From: an uncultured Coriobacteriales bacterium
GTDB lineage: Bacteria > Actinomycetota > Coriobacteriia > Coriobacteriales > UMGS124
Assembly (NCBI GenBank): GCA_934636245.1
Contig: CAKUAI010000012.1
Coordinates: 58,012-122,011, forward strand
Length of the DNA stretch: 64,000 nucleotides
Reading direction: 5' to 3'
Under the pieces are notes generated by a model. It ran no database searches. It saw only the letters and a program-made list of their open reading frames with translations, and was not told the origin of the DNA. The position numbers were made by a program, and so were the translations under genes. The stretch's first letter is position 1. Each line of letters opens with the position of its first letter. This document shows positions 29,206 to 37,850 of the stretch, piece after piece.

Positions 29206-31665
29206 CTACTCCTGCACCTTCAGCGCCAGGGCCAGCGGCACGCGCTTGATGGAGCGCAAGTGCACGGCCGCGACGGCCAGGTAGGTGGCAAAGCCCACCA
29301 CGAGCTCGACGACGATGGCGTCCGGCGGGACATAGAGCACGATGTTGCCTGCATAGTTGGCCAGAACGGCCTTCATGAGCGCGGTGATGGCCGCGATGAT
29401 GAGCGGCAGGCATGCCACGAGCGACGCAAGCACCGTCACGGTGATACTGCGCACGTACAGGCGGCTGATCTCGGCGTCGCGGTAGCCGAAGACCTTCATG
29501 TAGCTGATGGAGCGGGCCGCCCGGTCGATGACGGTCTTGGTGAGCAGGTACATGAGCACGAAGTAGATGACCACGGCCACGAACAGCAACATCTGCATCA
29601 TGCCGCCCATGGAGTCGGTCATCTGGTCGGCCACGGCCTGCATGCTCGCAGGCGTGACCTCGCTGGCCACGTAGCGTGCGTTGAAGTTGAGCGGCATGTT
29701 GGAGACATAGCCGTTGAAGTAGGTGCTCGCGTTGCCCAGAAGCTCGTTGAAGTCGTCCATCGACATGTAGACGGCCATGGTCGATGAGTTGCCCCAGGTA
29801 CCGCTGACTGTGACCTCGTAAGTTTTGGCGTGGTACTTGTCGATGAGCTCCATGGTGTCGCCCACAGCCAGGCCGCACTTCTCGGCGATGCCGGGTGTTA
29901 TGACGAACTTTCCTTCTCCCACGTCGATGCCCTGCCAATAGGCCGAGTCGGGCTCGACGCCGTACAAGGTGATCTCCTCGTTTGAATCGACAAGTGCGCG
30001 TGGGGTTTCAAACGTGTAGGCGCAGAAGCGCTCCGCCTGCTCTATGGCCTCCTGCGAGTTCTCGGCGGTGTTGACGTACACGGCGTCGTCGCCCTCGTAG
30101 GGCTTGGCCTTGGCGGCGAGCTTGAGTAGTGCGACCTTGCTGAACGAGTCGCGGTCGCCGAAGAGATACTCCTCTATTTGGGAGAACGTCTCTCGCTCCT
30201 GGTCGGTGCCGTCGATTTTGAGCGGGACCTTCAGGACATACTGGTGCTGGGCGACCATGTCCTCGCTCAGCATGTCGGCGTACTTGTTCATGGTGGGCAG
30301 CACCGACATGCCAAAGAGCAAAAGCAGGCTCGCCAGCGACAGGCCGAAGAAAAGCACCGCGTAGTTGGGCAGGTTGCGCGCAAACAGCCTCAAGCGGAAG
30401 CGCGAGTTGAAGGGGAGCAACTCGGGCAGGCGCAGGTTGCGGCGCGTGCGGCGCCGCTGTGCCTCATGGCGCAGGAACTGCAGCGGCGTTGCCGACATGT
30501 GCCGCACGAGGCCCAGGGCCGTGATGCCCACGAGCAGCACGAACGGCACGACGGTGGTCAGCAGGAACGTGTTCCAGTCCCATGTGGCCACAAACGGCGG
30601 GAAGTTGTAGGAGTTGTAGTACAGGTCCTTCATCGAAAAGACGATGAAGCCGTAGCCCAGTGCGTTGCCGGCGGCGCATGCCGCAAGGCCCACGAGCGTG
30701 GGCATGGCGAGGTAGTGCAGCACGATCTCGCGGCGCGTGTATCCCATGGCCATGAGCGTGCCGATCGAGGCGCTCTCCGCCTCGATGGTGGATCCGGTGA
30801 GCACCACGAAGACGAACGCCATGATGACGATGATGATGACGAACAGGGCCTCCCACATGGTCGAGTCGCCCTCGGTGTCCTCAAGGGCGTAGTTGATGCC
30901 CTGGTTGGAGTCGCAGTCGATGAAGTCGTTGACCATGGTGTCGTTGTCGGTGATGGCATCCATCATGTCGGACTCGAGCTCGATGCGCTCGCTCAGGGTC
31001 ATGTTCCGGTCATGGAGGGTAAACGCATACGTGTAGCTGGGCGAATAATGCTCACTGTCAGACAGGAGCGCCGCAAACTCGGCAGGCGCCACCTCGGCCA
31101 CGCCGAAGCTCATGGCGTTGATGGTGAAGTCGGAGTTGTTTTGGATGCTTGCGCAGTAGTCGGGCAGAGTGAGGATGCCGCACACCGTGTAGTCCCTGCC
31201 CTGCAGCGTCACGGTGTCGCCCACGCCCAGCCCGGCGTTGGCGGCAAACACGCGGTCGAGGGCGATTTGGCCAGTTTGCGTGGGTGCGGCGCCTTCCACG
31301 TAGGAGGCGATGTCCACCTTGTCGCGCACCTGGTAGACGCGCACGGTGGCGTCTGTGTCGCCCCCGTCGGGGGCGACGCCTGCAAGGTGCGTGGCGAGGT
31401 CGAAGCTGAAGAGCGGGTACACGTCGGCCCCGAGCTCTTCCACGGCGGCGATGGCGTCGTCGGTGGCCTCGAAGTTCGTGGTGAAGCGGCCGTCTTCCAC
31501 GGTGTAGTCGTCGCGGAAGGTGCCCATGATGGCCTGGATGGACGAGGCGGCCACCAAAAAGCCCGACACCAGGGCGCACGACAGGGCCATGAGAAGGAAG
31601 ATGCCCAGGTATTTGCCAAGGTTGTGCTTGAGTTCGCGCGGCAGGCGCTTGGTCAGCGGCGACAT
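29206..31665 (-). CDS. FtsX-family ABC transporter permease
   Basis: An 819-residue protein with an N-terminal membrane helix (about 19-41), a large extracytoplasmic domain, a first FtsX block around 275-400, a second extracytoplasmic domain, and a final FtsX block around 690-810. Such permeases work with a LolD/MacB-like ATPase to move lipids, peptides or drugs, or to pass signals. The upstream gene encodes that ATPase; its stop lies 6 bp upstream. Substrate not predictable. Confidence 0.9.
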   Translation of the reverse strand: MSPLTKRLPRELKHNLGKYLGIFLLMALSCALVSGFLVAASSIQAIMGTFRDDYTVEDGRFTTNFEATDDAIAAVEELGADVYPLFSFDLATHLAGVAPDGGDTDATVRVYQVRDKVDIASYVEGAAPTQTGQIALDRVFAANAGLGVGDTVTLQGRDYTVCGILTLPDYCASIQNNSDFTINAMSFGVAEVAPAEFAALLSDSEHYSPSYTYAFTLHDRNMTLSERIELESDMMDAITDNDTMVNDFIDCDSNQGINYALEDTEGDSTMWEALFVIIIVIMAFVFVVLTGSTIEAESASIGTLMAMGYTRREIVLHYLAMPTLVGLAACAAGNALGYGFIVFSMKDLYYNSYNFPPFVATWDWNTFLLTTVVPFVLLVGITALGLVRHMSATPLQFLRHEAQRRRTRRNLRLPELLPFNSRFRLRLFARNLPNYAVLFFGLSLASLLLLFGMSVLPTMNKYADMLSEDMVAQHQYVLKVPLKIDGTDQERETFSQIEEYLFGDRDSFSKVALLKLAAKAKPYEGDDAVYVNTAENSQEAIEQAERFCAYTFETPRALVDSNEEITLYGVEPDSAYWQGIDVGEGKFVITPGIAEKCGLAVGDTMELIDKYHAKTYEVTVSGTWGNSSTMAVYMSMDDFNELLGNASTYFNGYVSNMPLNFNARYVASEVTPASMQAVADQMTDSMGGMMQMLLFVAVVIYFVLMYLLTKTVIDRAARSISYMKVFGYRDAEISRLYVRSITVTVLASLVACLPLIIAAITALMKAVLANYAGNIVLYVPPDAIVVELVVGFATYLAVAAVHLRSIKRVPLALALKVQE

Positions 31666-31671
31666 GGCTGC

Positions 31672-32382
31672 CTACCAGGTGAGGTCGGCCGCACGCATGC
31701 GGGCGGTGTTGACCTCGTCGGCGGTGAGGCGGCCGTCGTGCAGGCGCAGCACGCGATGGGCCATGAGGCGGATGGCGTCGTTGTGCGTGACGATGACGAC
31801 GGTGCAGCCGTATCGCTCGTTCACGTCCTCGATGAGCTGGAGGATCTCCTTGCTCGTGGCGTAGTCGAGGGCACCCGTGGGCTCGTCGCACAAAAGGAGC
31901 CCGGGGTTCTTCACGAGCGCGCGGCCGATGGCGCAGCGCTGCTGCTGACCGCCCGAAATCTGGTTGGGAAACTTGTCGCGCTGCTCCCAGAGGCCAAGCG
32001 AGTGCAGAAGGTCGTCGATGGGCAGGGGGTTGGAGCTCAGGTGCTCGGTGACCTCGATGTTCTCGCGCACGGTGAGGTCGGCCACAAGGTTGTAGAACTG
32101 GAAGACGAAGCCCAGCTCGCGACGGCGGTATTCGGTGAGGCTTTTTTGGTTGAGGCCCTCGAGCTGCGTGGTGCCCACGCGGATGCTGCCCGCATCGGCC
32201 GGTTCCAGGCCGCCCACCAGGTTCAGGAACGTCGACTTGCCCGAACCCGAGGGCCCTAATAGTACGCAGACCTGGCCTTTTTCGATGTCGCACGCCACAT
32301 CGTGCAGCACGGTCTGCTGGGAATCGCCTTGGCCGTAGCCCTTGCAGAGGCCTTTGACGCTCAGGTATGCCTCGTGTGCCAT
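31672..32382 (-). CDS. ABC transporter ATP-binding protein (MacB/LolD type)
   Basis: A 236-residue ATPase for the FtsX permease. Walker A GPSGSGKST at 43-51, Q-loop FQFYNLV, signature ISGGQQQR, Walker B LLLCDEPTG. Start chosen at MAHEAYL with AAAGGTGG 8 nt upstream; the longer frame starts inside the leader. Confidence 0.93.
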   Translation of the reverse strand: MAHEAYLSVKGLCKGYGQGDSQQTVLHDVACDIEKGQVCVLLGPSGSGKSTFLNLVGGLEPADAGSIRVGTTQLEGLNQKSLTEYRRRELGFVFQFYNLVADLTVRENIEVTEHLSSNPLPIDDLLHSLGLWEQRDKFPNQISGGQQQRCAIGRALVKNPGLLLCDEPTGALDYATSKEILQLIEDVNERYGCTVVIVTHNDAIRLMAHRVLRLHDGRLTADEVNTARMRAADLTW

Positions 32383-32439
32383 ATGTGCAGCCACCTTTCT
32401 TTGTCTGTCTAATAAGTCATGGCTAACTTTGACTGCAAC

Positions 32440-32468
32440 AAAAAGCCCGGCCGCCATATCGACCGGGC
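32440..32468 (-). terminator. Terminator or attenuator ahead of the ABC exporter genes
   Basis: GCCCGG/CCGGGC hairpin with T run on the minus strand, 60 bp before the ATPase start. It either ends readthrough from trmB or attenuates the ABC unit. Confidence 0.75.
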
Positions 32469-32575
32469 ACTGATGCCCCGCATTCTGAAATGCGAGGCTT
32501 TACATGTCAATATTAGTTAACTTAAAGGAAGCCTAAGTGAACAAATCTCACAGAGTAAGAGGTCGGGCGGGCAGC

Positions 32576-32836
32576 AAATCGAGTTTCGGAGTAGTCTCGA
32601 AGCGGGACCTGGCAATGAAACGAGTTTCGGAGTAATGATCTCCGAACGAGAGCTCCAATCAGCCCTGTGTAGCGCGAAATTCTGTTGTTAAAACAACAGA
32701 ATGGGTGACAGAAACCCCCTTCAAGGCTCTGGGTTCCCTTAGAAAAGGATTGCGAGGCGCATGAGAAGCGTTTCGACTACTCCGAAACTCGTTTGTCTGC
32801 CAACGGGACCGAAAAAACTACTCCGAAACTCGTTTC
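32576..32836. repeat. Four copies of an ACGAGTTTCGGAGTAGT repeat
   Basis: Two copies point right (about 32576-32595 and 32617-32636) and two point left (about 32776-32794 and 32816-32835). The core contains CGAAAC/GTTTCG arms, and copies on both sides also share GGCA and GGGACC surroundings. The set lies in the 3' region of trmB. Confidence 0.8.
32679..32702. repeat. 24-bp palindrome
   Basis: ATTCTGTTGTT and its exact complement AACAACAGAAT, separated by two bases; no T run follows on either strand. It lies midway between the two pairs of the surrounding repeat. Confidence 0.8.
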
Positions 32837-32897
32837 GCTGCCAAAAAGGCCTCGGAACCGACTCCTGTGCCGTGCCGCCCGCTTGTTTCTTGTTTTT

Positions 32898-33788
32898 CTA
32901 GGCCTGCTGCTCGGAGACCTCATGTGTTTCAGGGGCCTTGGGCGCGGCGGTCTTGCGCGGGCGATGGCGCTTGGGGTTCTTGGCGCGCAGCTCGGCCTTG
33001 CGGGCGAGGTTGGCGCGGCGGTTGAGCAGGTTGCGCACAGTGTCTTCCATGCCCAGGGGAATGTAGGACATGGACTCGAGGTCCTCGGGCAGGTACTCGG
33101 CAAGCGAGAGAGGTGCGATCTGCTCGACCTTCTCGGGGGCGGGGCCGGGTTTGGCGATGATCGCGTGTACGGTGGCGCCCATCTGGCACAGACGTTCCTC
33201 GAACTCGGTGGAGACGTTTGCCTGAGGCCAGCTCGGTTCGTTCAAGAGGTCGTTTGTGCAGGCAAGGGGCTCGTATCCGGCAATCTGGTATTGCGTGAGA
33301 GAGAACTTGAAGAGCGGCTCGGAGTCGGTCTTCTGGCACACAACGCCGTCGGGCGCCAGGATGGAGCGGTAGCCCATGAGGCGCTTGGCGTGGGAGAGCC
33401 TGCGCACGGCTGCCTTGCTCTGCGGGAACGGGGCCGAGAAGTTGAGGTGGATACGCGCCAGCTCGCCGGGGGCGAAGAAGCGGCACACGTCGTCTTGGGT
33501 GTCGAGGACGAAGACGGCGTTGTACACGCCCTCCTCGATGGCGCGCTGCGCGGCGAGCACGACGCAGACCTCCTCAACATCGACGCCCACGAAGAGCACG
33601 TCGGGCTCGGCCTTGGCGCTCTCGATGGCGAAGCCGCCCTTGCCGCAGCCCAGGTCAAGGCGCACCTCGCGGGCACGGGGCAGCAGCATCTCGGCCCAGT
33701 GGCCGGCACGCTCCTCGGGATCGTCGACGATGGCGTCGGCAAAGAGGCGCCTGCGTTCGTCGAGGTTCTTGGGTTTGCGTGCGCGCAT
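32898..33788 (-). CDS. trmB: TrmB-type tRNA (guanine46-N7)-methyltransferase, with altered motif
   Basis: A 296-residue protein. SAM-binding motif LDLGCGKGGFAIE lies at 45-57. The usual TrmB motif PDPWPKKRH is replaced by SAPFPQSKA at 118-126, so the Asp often considered catalytic is Ala119. The C-terminal STEFEERLCQMGATVHAI fits the family, followed by a basic Arg/Lys/Ala tail not usual in short TrmB. It may methylate m7G46 with changed chemistry, or have another RNA target. ATG after GAAAGG. Confidence 0.8.
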   Translation of the reverse strand: MRARKPKNLDERRRLFADAIVDDPEERAGHWAEMLLPRAREVRLDLGCGKGGFAIESAKAEPDVLFVGVDVEEVCVVLAAQRAIEEGVYNAVFVLDTQDDVCRFFAPGELARIHLNFSAPFPQSKAAVRRLSHAKRLMGYRSILAPDGVVCQKTDSEPLFKFSLTQYQIAGYEPLACTNDLLNEPSWPQANVSTEFEERLCQMGATVHAIIAKPGPAPEKVEQIAPLSLAEYLPEDLESMSYIPLGMEDTVRNLLNRRANLARKAELRAKNPKRHRPRKTAAPKAPETHEVSEQQA

Positions 33789-33902
33789 GAGCTTGCCTTT
33801 CGTTGGGTTTCGAGACGATGTGGCAGAATACCACGCCCATCTCGTGCGCCTGTGCTATAAATGCGTGCATAAGACAAACCCCATTGTGCAGAGAGAGTGC
33901 CC

Positions 33903-34547
33903 ATGCCAGGTAAGCCCCAGGAAAAGCATGCCATCGACGAGCCGTTTTCAATGAGTGACCTGGGACGCGTCACCCTTAAGAAGGCATGGGGGCATTTCTG
34001 CACCATCACCCACCACAAGCTGCTCGTGATGCGCTACTGCTTTCGCGTGGGTCTGTACCGCCAGGGCCTCGCACACGACCTGTCCAAGTACTCACCCTGC
34101 GAGTTTATGGTTGGCGTGCGGTACTACCAGGGCTTTCGTAGTCCCAACTCTGCCGAGCGCGCCGTAAAGGGGTATTCCGAGGCCTGGATGCACCACAAGG
34201 GGCGCAACCGCCATCACTGGGAGTACTGGGTGGACATCAAGGGCAACGGTGACCCCACAATGGAGGGCAAGCCCATGCCCACGCGCTACGTGGTCGAAAT
34301 GTTCTGCGACCGCATCGCCGCGAGCCGCGTGTACAAAAAGGACGCCTACACCGACCGCAGCCCCCTGGAGTACTACGAGCTCGAGCACTCTGCCCCCGTT
34401 GAGCTACCCATTCATCCGATGACCGAAGCCCTGCTCAAGCGCCTGCTGGAGATGTTGGCCGAGCGGGGAGAAGGGGCCGCGTTCGCCTACGTGAAGCGCG
34501 AGATTGTTCGCAAGCGCTACGTCGAAGGCCCCGGCTGCAGGTTTTAG
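33903..34547 (+). CDS. DUF5662 family protein
   Basis: A 214-residue soluble protein. The many His residues (ITHHKLLVMRYCF, LAHDLSKYS, HHKGRNRHHWEYW) and the order of these blocks match DUF5662, common in Firmicutes and Coriobacteriia. The pattern suggests a metal site, possibly HD-like; no activity is known to me. Divergent from trmB. Confidence 0.8.
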   Translation: MPGKPQEKHAIDEPFSMSDLGRVTLKKAWGHFCTITHHKLLVMRYCFRVGLYRQGLAHDLSKYSPCEFMVGVRYYQGFRSPNSAERAVKGYSEAWMHHKGRNRHHWEYWVDIKGNGDPTMEGKPMPTRYVVEMFCDRIAASRVYKKDAYTDRSPLEYYELEHSAPVELPIHPMTEALLKRLLEMLAERGEGAAFAYVKREIVRKRYVEGPGCRF

Positions 34548-34628
34548 GCGGATGGGGATCCCGAGCGCGGGGGGGTTCGGTTGAGGGCTGGCGGAGCGGG
34601 CCTTTTCGGTAGCGAGCTGGTGTTGGTG

Positions 34629-34717
34629 CGGGCCGATTTGGCAGCGGGTCAAGCAGGGTGGGCCGATTTGGCAGCGGGTCAAGCAGAGCGGGCCGATTCG
34701 ACGACGGATCAAGGGAG
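34629..34717. repeat. 30-bp tandem repeat, three units
   Basis: GGCCGATTTGGCAGCGGGTC begins at 34631 and 34661, and a diverged GGCCGATTCG unit at 34691. Confidence 0.88.
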
Positions 34718-34789
34718 AAGTGGGCGTTAGTTTGCCTGCGGGTCATAGGTTGCGCGTGGTTTTGCCTGCGAACTCCTGGTGCGCGTCAA

Positions 34790-34876
34790 TTAACATACAT
34801 TTCAATGGTTGAAATGTATGTTAAATCATCAAAACACCAGTTGGCGCGTTTTTGAAAATCCTGAAATGTATGCTAA
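34790..34876. repeat. AT-rich 35-bp palindrome plus a third half-site
   Basis: TTAACATACATTTCAA (34790-34805), TGG, then its exact complement TTGAAATGTATGTTAA (34809-34824). A third copy, TGAAATGTATGCTAA, lies at 34862-34876. No T run follows; it looks like a protein-binding site rather than a terminator. Confidence 0.85.
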
Positions 34877-34915
34877 TTCATAGGGAAGCCTCGCAAGTTG
34901 GCTTTCATGCCCACG

Positions 34916-34951
34916 AAAAAGGCCGGCATCCGCACCTGGATGCCGGCCTTT
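34916..34951 (-). terminator. Terminator of the DUF3800 gene
   Basis: AAAGGCCGGCATCC/GGATGCCGGCCTTT with a 6-nt loop and five T residues on the minus strand. Confidence 0.9.
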
Positions 34952-34973
34952 GTTGGTCTACGGGGGTTGCTTG

Positions 34974-36920
34974 CTACTCGGACTGTGCCTGCGCGTCGGA
35001 TTCAGCCGCCTTGCGCGTGCGTGTACGGCGTGTGCGCGGTTTGGTGGGCGCAGGGCTGTCAGTGCTGTCATCCTGAGCGGCAGGTACGACCGCAGCGAGC
35101 GCAGCTTCAACCGATACGGGAGTTTCAGCGGCCTTGACCTGCTTGTTTGCACGCCTGGCAGGTGAGAGCTTGGTCGTTTCGGCAGGTGAGGGGACGGCCT
35201 TTGAGGGCGCGTCGGCTTGCGCTGAATCGCCGTGCGCCGCAACGGCCTGTGCAAGGTCGGCGTGCGCTGAATCGGTCTGTGAGAGACCGTCCTTCTTCGC
35301 ATTATCTTGCGAGGCTTCGGTCTTGACCTCGGCGTGCGCCTCCTTTGCCTTGGAGCGCGAGCGTGTCCTGGTGCGCTTGGGCTTGGGGGCGGCGTCGGCC
35401 TTGCTTGCAGGGGCGCTTTCGGCGACAGGGGTCGACGGATTGTCGGCCGCGACGTCGTTCTGCGGCTTGATCGCAGGGGTGCGCTCGATGGCAGGGGCAG
35501 GCTCGTCCGCCTGCTTCGGTACATCTGAGCTGGCAGTATCAATCGATGTGGCTTCGGTCTTGCCCTTGGCCACATTGCCCTTTGGGCCATCGGCGGGTTG
35601 CTCTTGCTTAGACTTCGCGGGGCCATGCGCAGTCTTCTTGGCAGCCTTCTGACGGCGTTCCCGCGCTGTGATAACGACGGGCTCTGCCGCAGGTGTATCG
35701 GTCGTTTCGGGAACCAGCGTGTTGGTCTCGGCCGCGGCGCCCGTTTCTTGTCCTTGCTCGCTCTGTGCGGAGTTATCCGTCGGTGCCGTGCCTGTCGCAT
35801 CGTCCATCGGCGCCTTGTTTATCGAGTCATCCGCCCGCACTGCGTCTACCGGGTCTTCCGCCTGGGTTTTTTCGTCGGCGGCCTCTTTGGCATCGGCTGC
35901 CTTGCGTGCGGCGCGGGAGCGGCGCCTGCGGGCAGAGCGCGACAATGCGCGTGGCTGCTCGGCATTGTCGTTCGCGGTTTCTTCGGTGTCGGCGGCCGGG
36001 CTGTCCGTCTCGGTGCTCGCATCGGGCGCATCGTCTGCCGCGCCATCGTCGGCCACATCCAGCCCGGCGCCATCCGCAGCAAGAGACTCGGCATCCACCG
36101 GTTTGTCTGCCTGGGCCTTACCGGTCGAGCCAAACACGCCCGCGCCGTCCTCCATGCCCGTCGGCATCATGCGGAAGGTGCTTGCGATGTTGTTGGCCGC
36201 GTTGTATTCGACATGGGCGCGCAGGTCGTTTGCGATCTGGGCCATCTGGTTTGCCAGTTCGGGCAGGCCGAACGAAAAGCCCAGGTGGATGATGCCGTTG
36301 GCGTGCCCCTTGCGCAAAAAATCGTTGCAGGGCGAGTCGGACAGCGACAGTGCGGTGCGGTAGATGTTGCTGAACAGGTCGGCCACCTGCACACCGGCAG
36401 AGTACTTGGAGTCCATATAGCGAATCTGCAGGTCGCTTACGAGCGGTTCCTCGCGGTGCATGAGGACGTTGCCGATGCTCTCGCACACCATGTCCTCGAA
36501 GCTTTCGCGAATGCCGCCGCGCATGTCGAGCGACAGGCGGTAGGCGCCGCCCCGGGGCAGCTCGTCGCGCTCCAGGTAATAGGCCATGGCCTGGGCAATC
36601 ATCGAGTCGTAGAGCAGCTCTTTGTCGAGCTTGCGCTCGCAGGCGTTCGCTGCCGCCGGGTCGATGGTGAGCAGGTAGATCTCGAGGTCGTTGTGCTCGA
36701 GGATCGTCTTTGCCAAGGCGAGCTTCTGGGCGGTTTTCATCTGCGAGGCCTTGATCTCGGCCTGCGTGGTCTTGTTGCGTGCGATGCAGCCTTCGAGTTT
36801 TGCCAGGTCGCTGACGAGCACCATCGCCATGGTGAAGACCTCGTCGCCAAAGCCCAGCGTGCCCGACTCGTCCAGGTACAGGCGCAGCTGCGCCGCGGAG
36901 GTGGCGGGGAAGAACATCAT
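34974..36920 (-). CDS. DUF3800 protein with very long basic tail
   Basis: A 648-residue protein. Residues 1-250 match DUF3800: LYLDESGTLGFG near the start, and YMDSKYSAGVQVADLFSN later; DUF3800 has been proposed to have an RNase H-like fold, which would fit the acidic residues of DES and QVAD. The remaining 400 residues are low complexity, Ala/Asp/Thr/Ser/Lys-rich, with repeated basic patches (ARRRRSRAARK, KPKRTRTRSRSK, KPRTRRTRTRK) like the tails of RNase E-type proteins. Typical DUF3800 proteins end after about 250-300 residues. Start by two ATGs after GAAAGG. Confidence 0.8.
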   Translation of the reverse strand: MMFFPATSAAQLRLYLDESGTLGFGDEVFTMAMVLVSDLAKLEGCIARNKTTQAEIKASQMKTAQKLALAKTILEHNDLEIYLLTIDPAAANACERKLDKELLYDSMIAQAMAYYLERDELPRGGAYRLSLDMRGGIRESFEDMVCESIGNVLMHREEPLVSDLQIRYMDSKYSAGVQVADLFSNIYRTALSLSDSPCNDFLRKGHANGIIHLGFSFGLPELANQMAQIANDLRAHVEYNAANNIASTFRMMPTGMEDGAGVFGSTGKAQADKPVDAESLAADGAGLDVADDGAADDAPDASTETDSPAADTEETANDNAEQPRALSRSARRRRSRAARKAADAKEAADEKTQAEDPVDAVRADDSINKAPMDDATGTAPTDNSAQSEQGQETGAAAETNTLVPETTDTPAAEPVVITARERRQKAAKKTAHGPAKSKQEQPADGPKGNVAKGKTEATSIDTASSDVPKQADEPAPAIERTPAIKPQNDVAADNPSTPVAESAPASKADAAPKPKRTRTRSRSKAKEAHAEVKTEASQDNAKKDGLSQTDSAHADLAQAVAAHGDSAQADAPSKAVPSPAETTKLSPARRANKQVKAAETPVSVEAALAAVVPAAQDDSTDSPAPTKPRTRRTRTRKAAESDAQAQSE

Positions 36921-37160
36921 GATATGCCTTTCTGCGTACAGCCTCGCAGGTAAACGGTGGCAACGCAGCATCCGAACCGCCATGGTGTCGGGAGCCTTGC
37001 CCGGCCGGGGCGTCGAGCCCGGCGGCCATCCGTGCGAGGGCGGATGCGAGAAACTATAGCACGCCGTTTCCGAATCCGTGTGTCGCCGAGGAAGCAGTCA
37101 CGATGTGCGCGACATTGGCGGCGCTCTCAAAAAGCGCTCGCGCCGGACATACATCCAGCT

Positions 37161-37234
37161 ACTTCGGCAACTTCAAAGTCACTTCAAACAAAACTTCAAT
37201 ATGACTTCAAAGTGGGATTGAAGTGGGTGAAGTG
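37161..37234. repeat. Cluster of ACTTCAA motifs
   Basis: ACTTC-type copies start at 37161 (ACTTCGG), 37170, 37181, 37193 and 37204 (ACTTCAA), spaced 9-12 bp; then TTGAAGT at 37219 and TGAAGT at 37229 in opposite orientation. Confidence 0.8.
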
Positions 37235-37246
37235 CGCCCGGGGGCG

Positions 37247-37280
37247 AAAAAGCCAGGCAGCCCGGGTGGGGTTGCCTGGC
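37247..37280 (-). terminator. Terminator after the flavodoxin gene
   Basis: GCCAGGCA/TGCCTGGC arms, then five T residues on the minus strand. Confidence 0.85.
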
Positions 37281-37321
37281 CGGTGTGAGGCGCGGGTCTC
37301 TATGCTTTGGGCGCGAGGCTC

Positions 37322-37753
37322 TTACGCCAGGGCCTCGACGACGTCCTTGCCCAGGCCGATGCACTCCTCTTCGGCGGCCGCGTCGGGGTAGTCGTAGGCG
37401 ATGACCGCGCCCACCACGTTGGCGCCGTCGGCCTCGGTGCGCTCCTGCCAGGTCTCCATCCACTCGCCTTCGTTCCACTCATACGAGCCGAACAGGCCCA
37501 CGGTGCGGCCCTTGAGCTGCTTTTCGCAGTCGGAGAACATGGGCTCGAACTCGTCGGGCTCGAGCTCCTCGGCGCCCATGGCCGGGCAGCCGAAGATGAC
37601 GGCGTCGAACTCGCCCAGGCGTGCGGGGCCGAAGTCGGAGGCCTCGAGGATGGTGGGGGCGGCACCGCCCTCGATGACGCCCTTCTTCACGAGCTGGGCC
37701 ATGGCGGCGGTGTTGCCGGTGCCGCTCCAATAGACGATGGCGACCTTCTTCAT
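37322..37753 (-). CDS. Flavodoxin
   Basis: A 143-residue short-chain flavodoxin. FMN phosphate loop WSGTGNTAAMA at 9-19; GCPAMGAEELEP and GSYEWNEGEW cover the flavin. It carries electrons in place of ferredoxin, commonly under iron limitation. Strong AAAGGA before the ATG. It lies 97 bp after the DUF3793 gene on the same strand. Confidence 0.95.
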   Translation of the reverse strand: MKKVAIVYWSGTGNTAAMAQLVKKGVIEGGAAPTILEASDFGPARLGEFDAVIFGCPAMGAEELEPDEFEPMFSDCEKQLKGRTVGLFGSYEWNEGEWMETWQERTEADGANVVGAVIAYDYPDAAAEEECIGLGKDVVEALA

Positions 37754-37850
37754 TGCGGTGTCCTTTCGATCGGATTGCGTTGCGTGTTTGTATGTTGTCC
37801 GCGTCGACGCTAGGCCGATGCGCGGGAAACAACCTGGTTGATGCCTTGTT

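Larger units (their letters stand above)
32383..32897. other. Intergenic region upstream of the ABC unit, rich in inverted repeats
   Basis: 515 bp after trmB and before the ABC genes (minus strand). It holds the hairpin at 32440-32468, a near-palindrome TTAGTTAACTTAA around 32513-32525, and the repeats listed separately. A promoter TTGCAG-(18 bp)-TATTAG lies on the minus strand just after the hairpin. Confidence 0.55.
34548..34973. other. Intergenic region between convergent DUF5662 and DUF3800 genes
   Basis: 426 bp. Contains a 30-bp tandem repeat, an AT-rich palindrome with a third half-site, and a terminator, each listed separately. No gene seen. Confidence 0.7.
36921..37321. other. Intergenic region upstream of the DUF3800 gene
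   Basis: 401 bp. Holds the ACTTCAA cluster and the flavodoxin terminator. The DUF3800 promoter must lie here; none was clear. Confidence 0.6.

Noticed and set aside
34629..34717. 30-bp repeats as a CRISPR array
   Set aside because: No spacers between units; simple tandem repeat.
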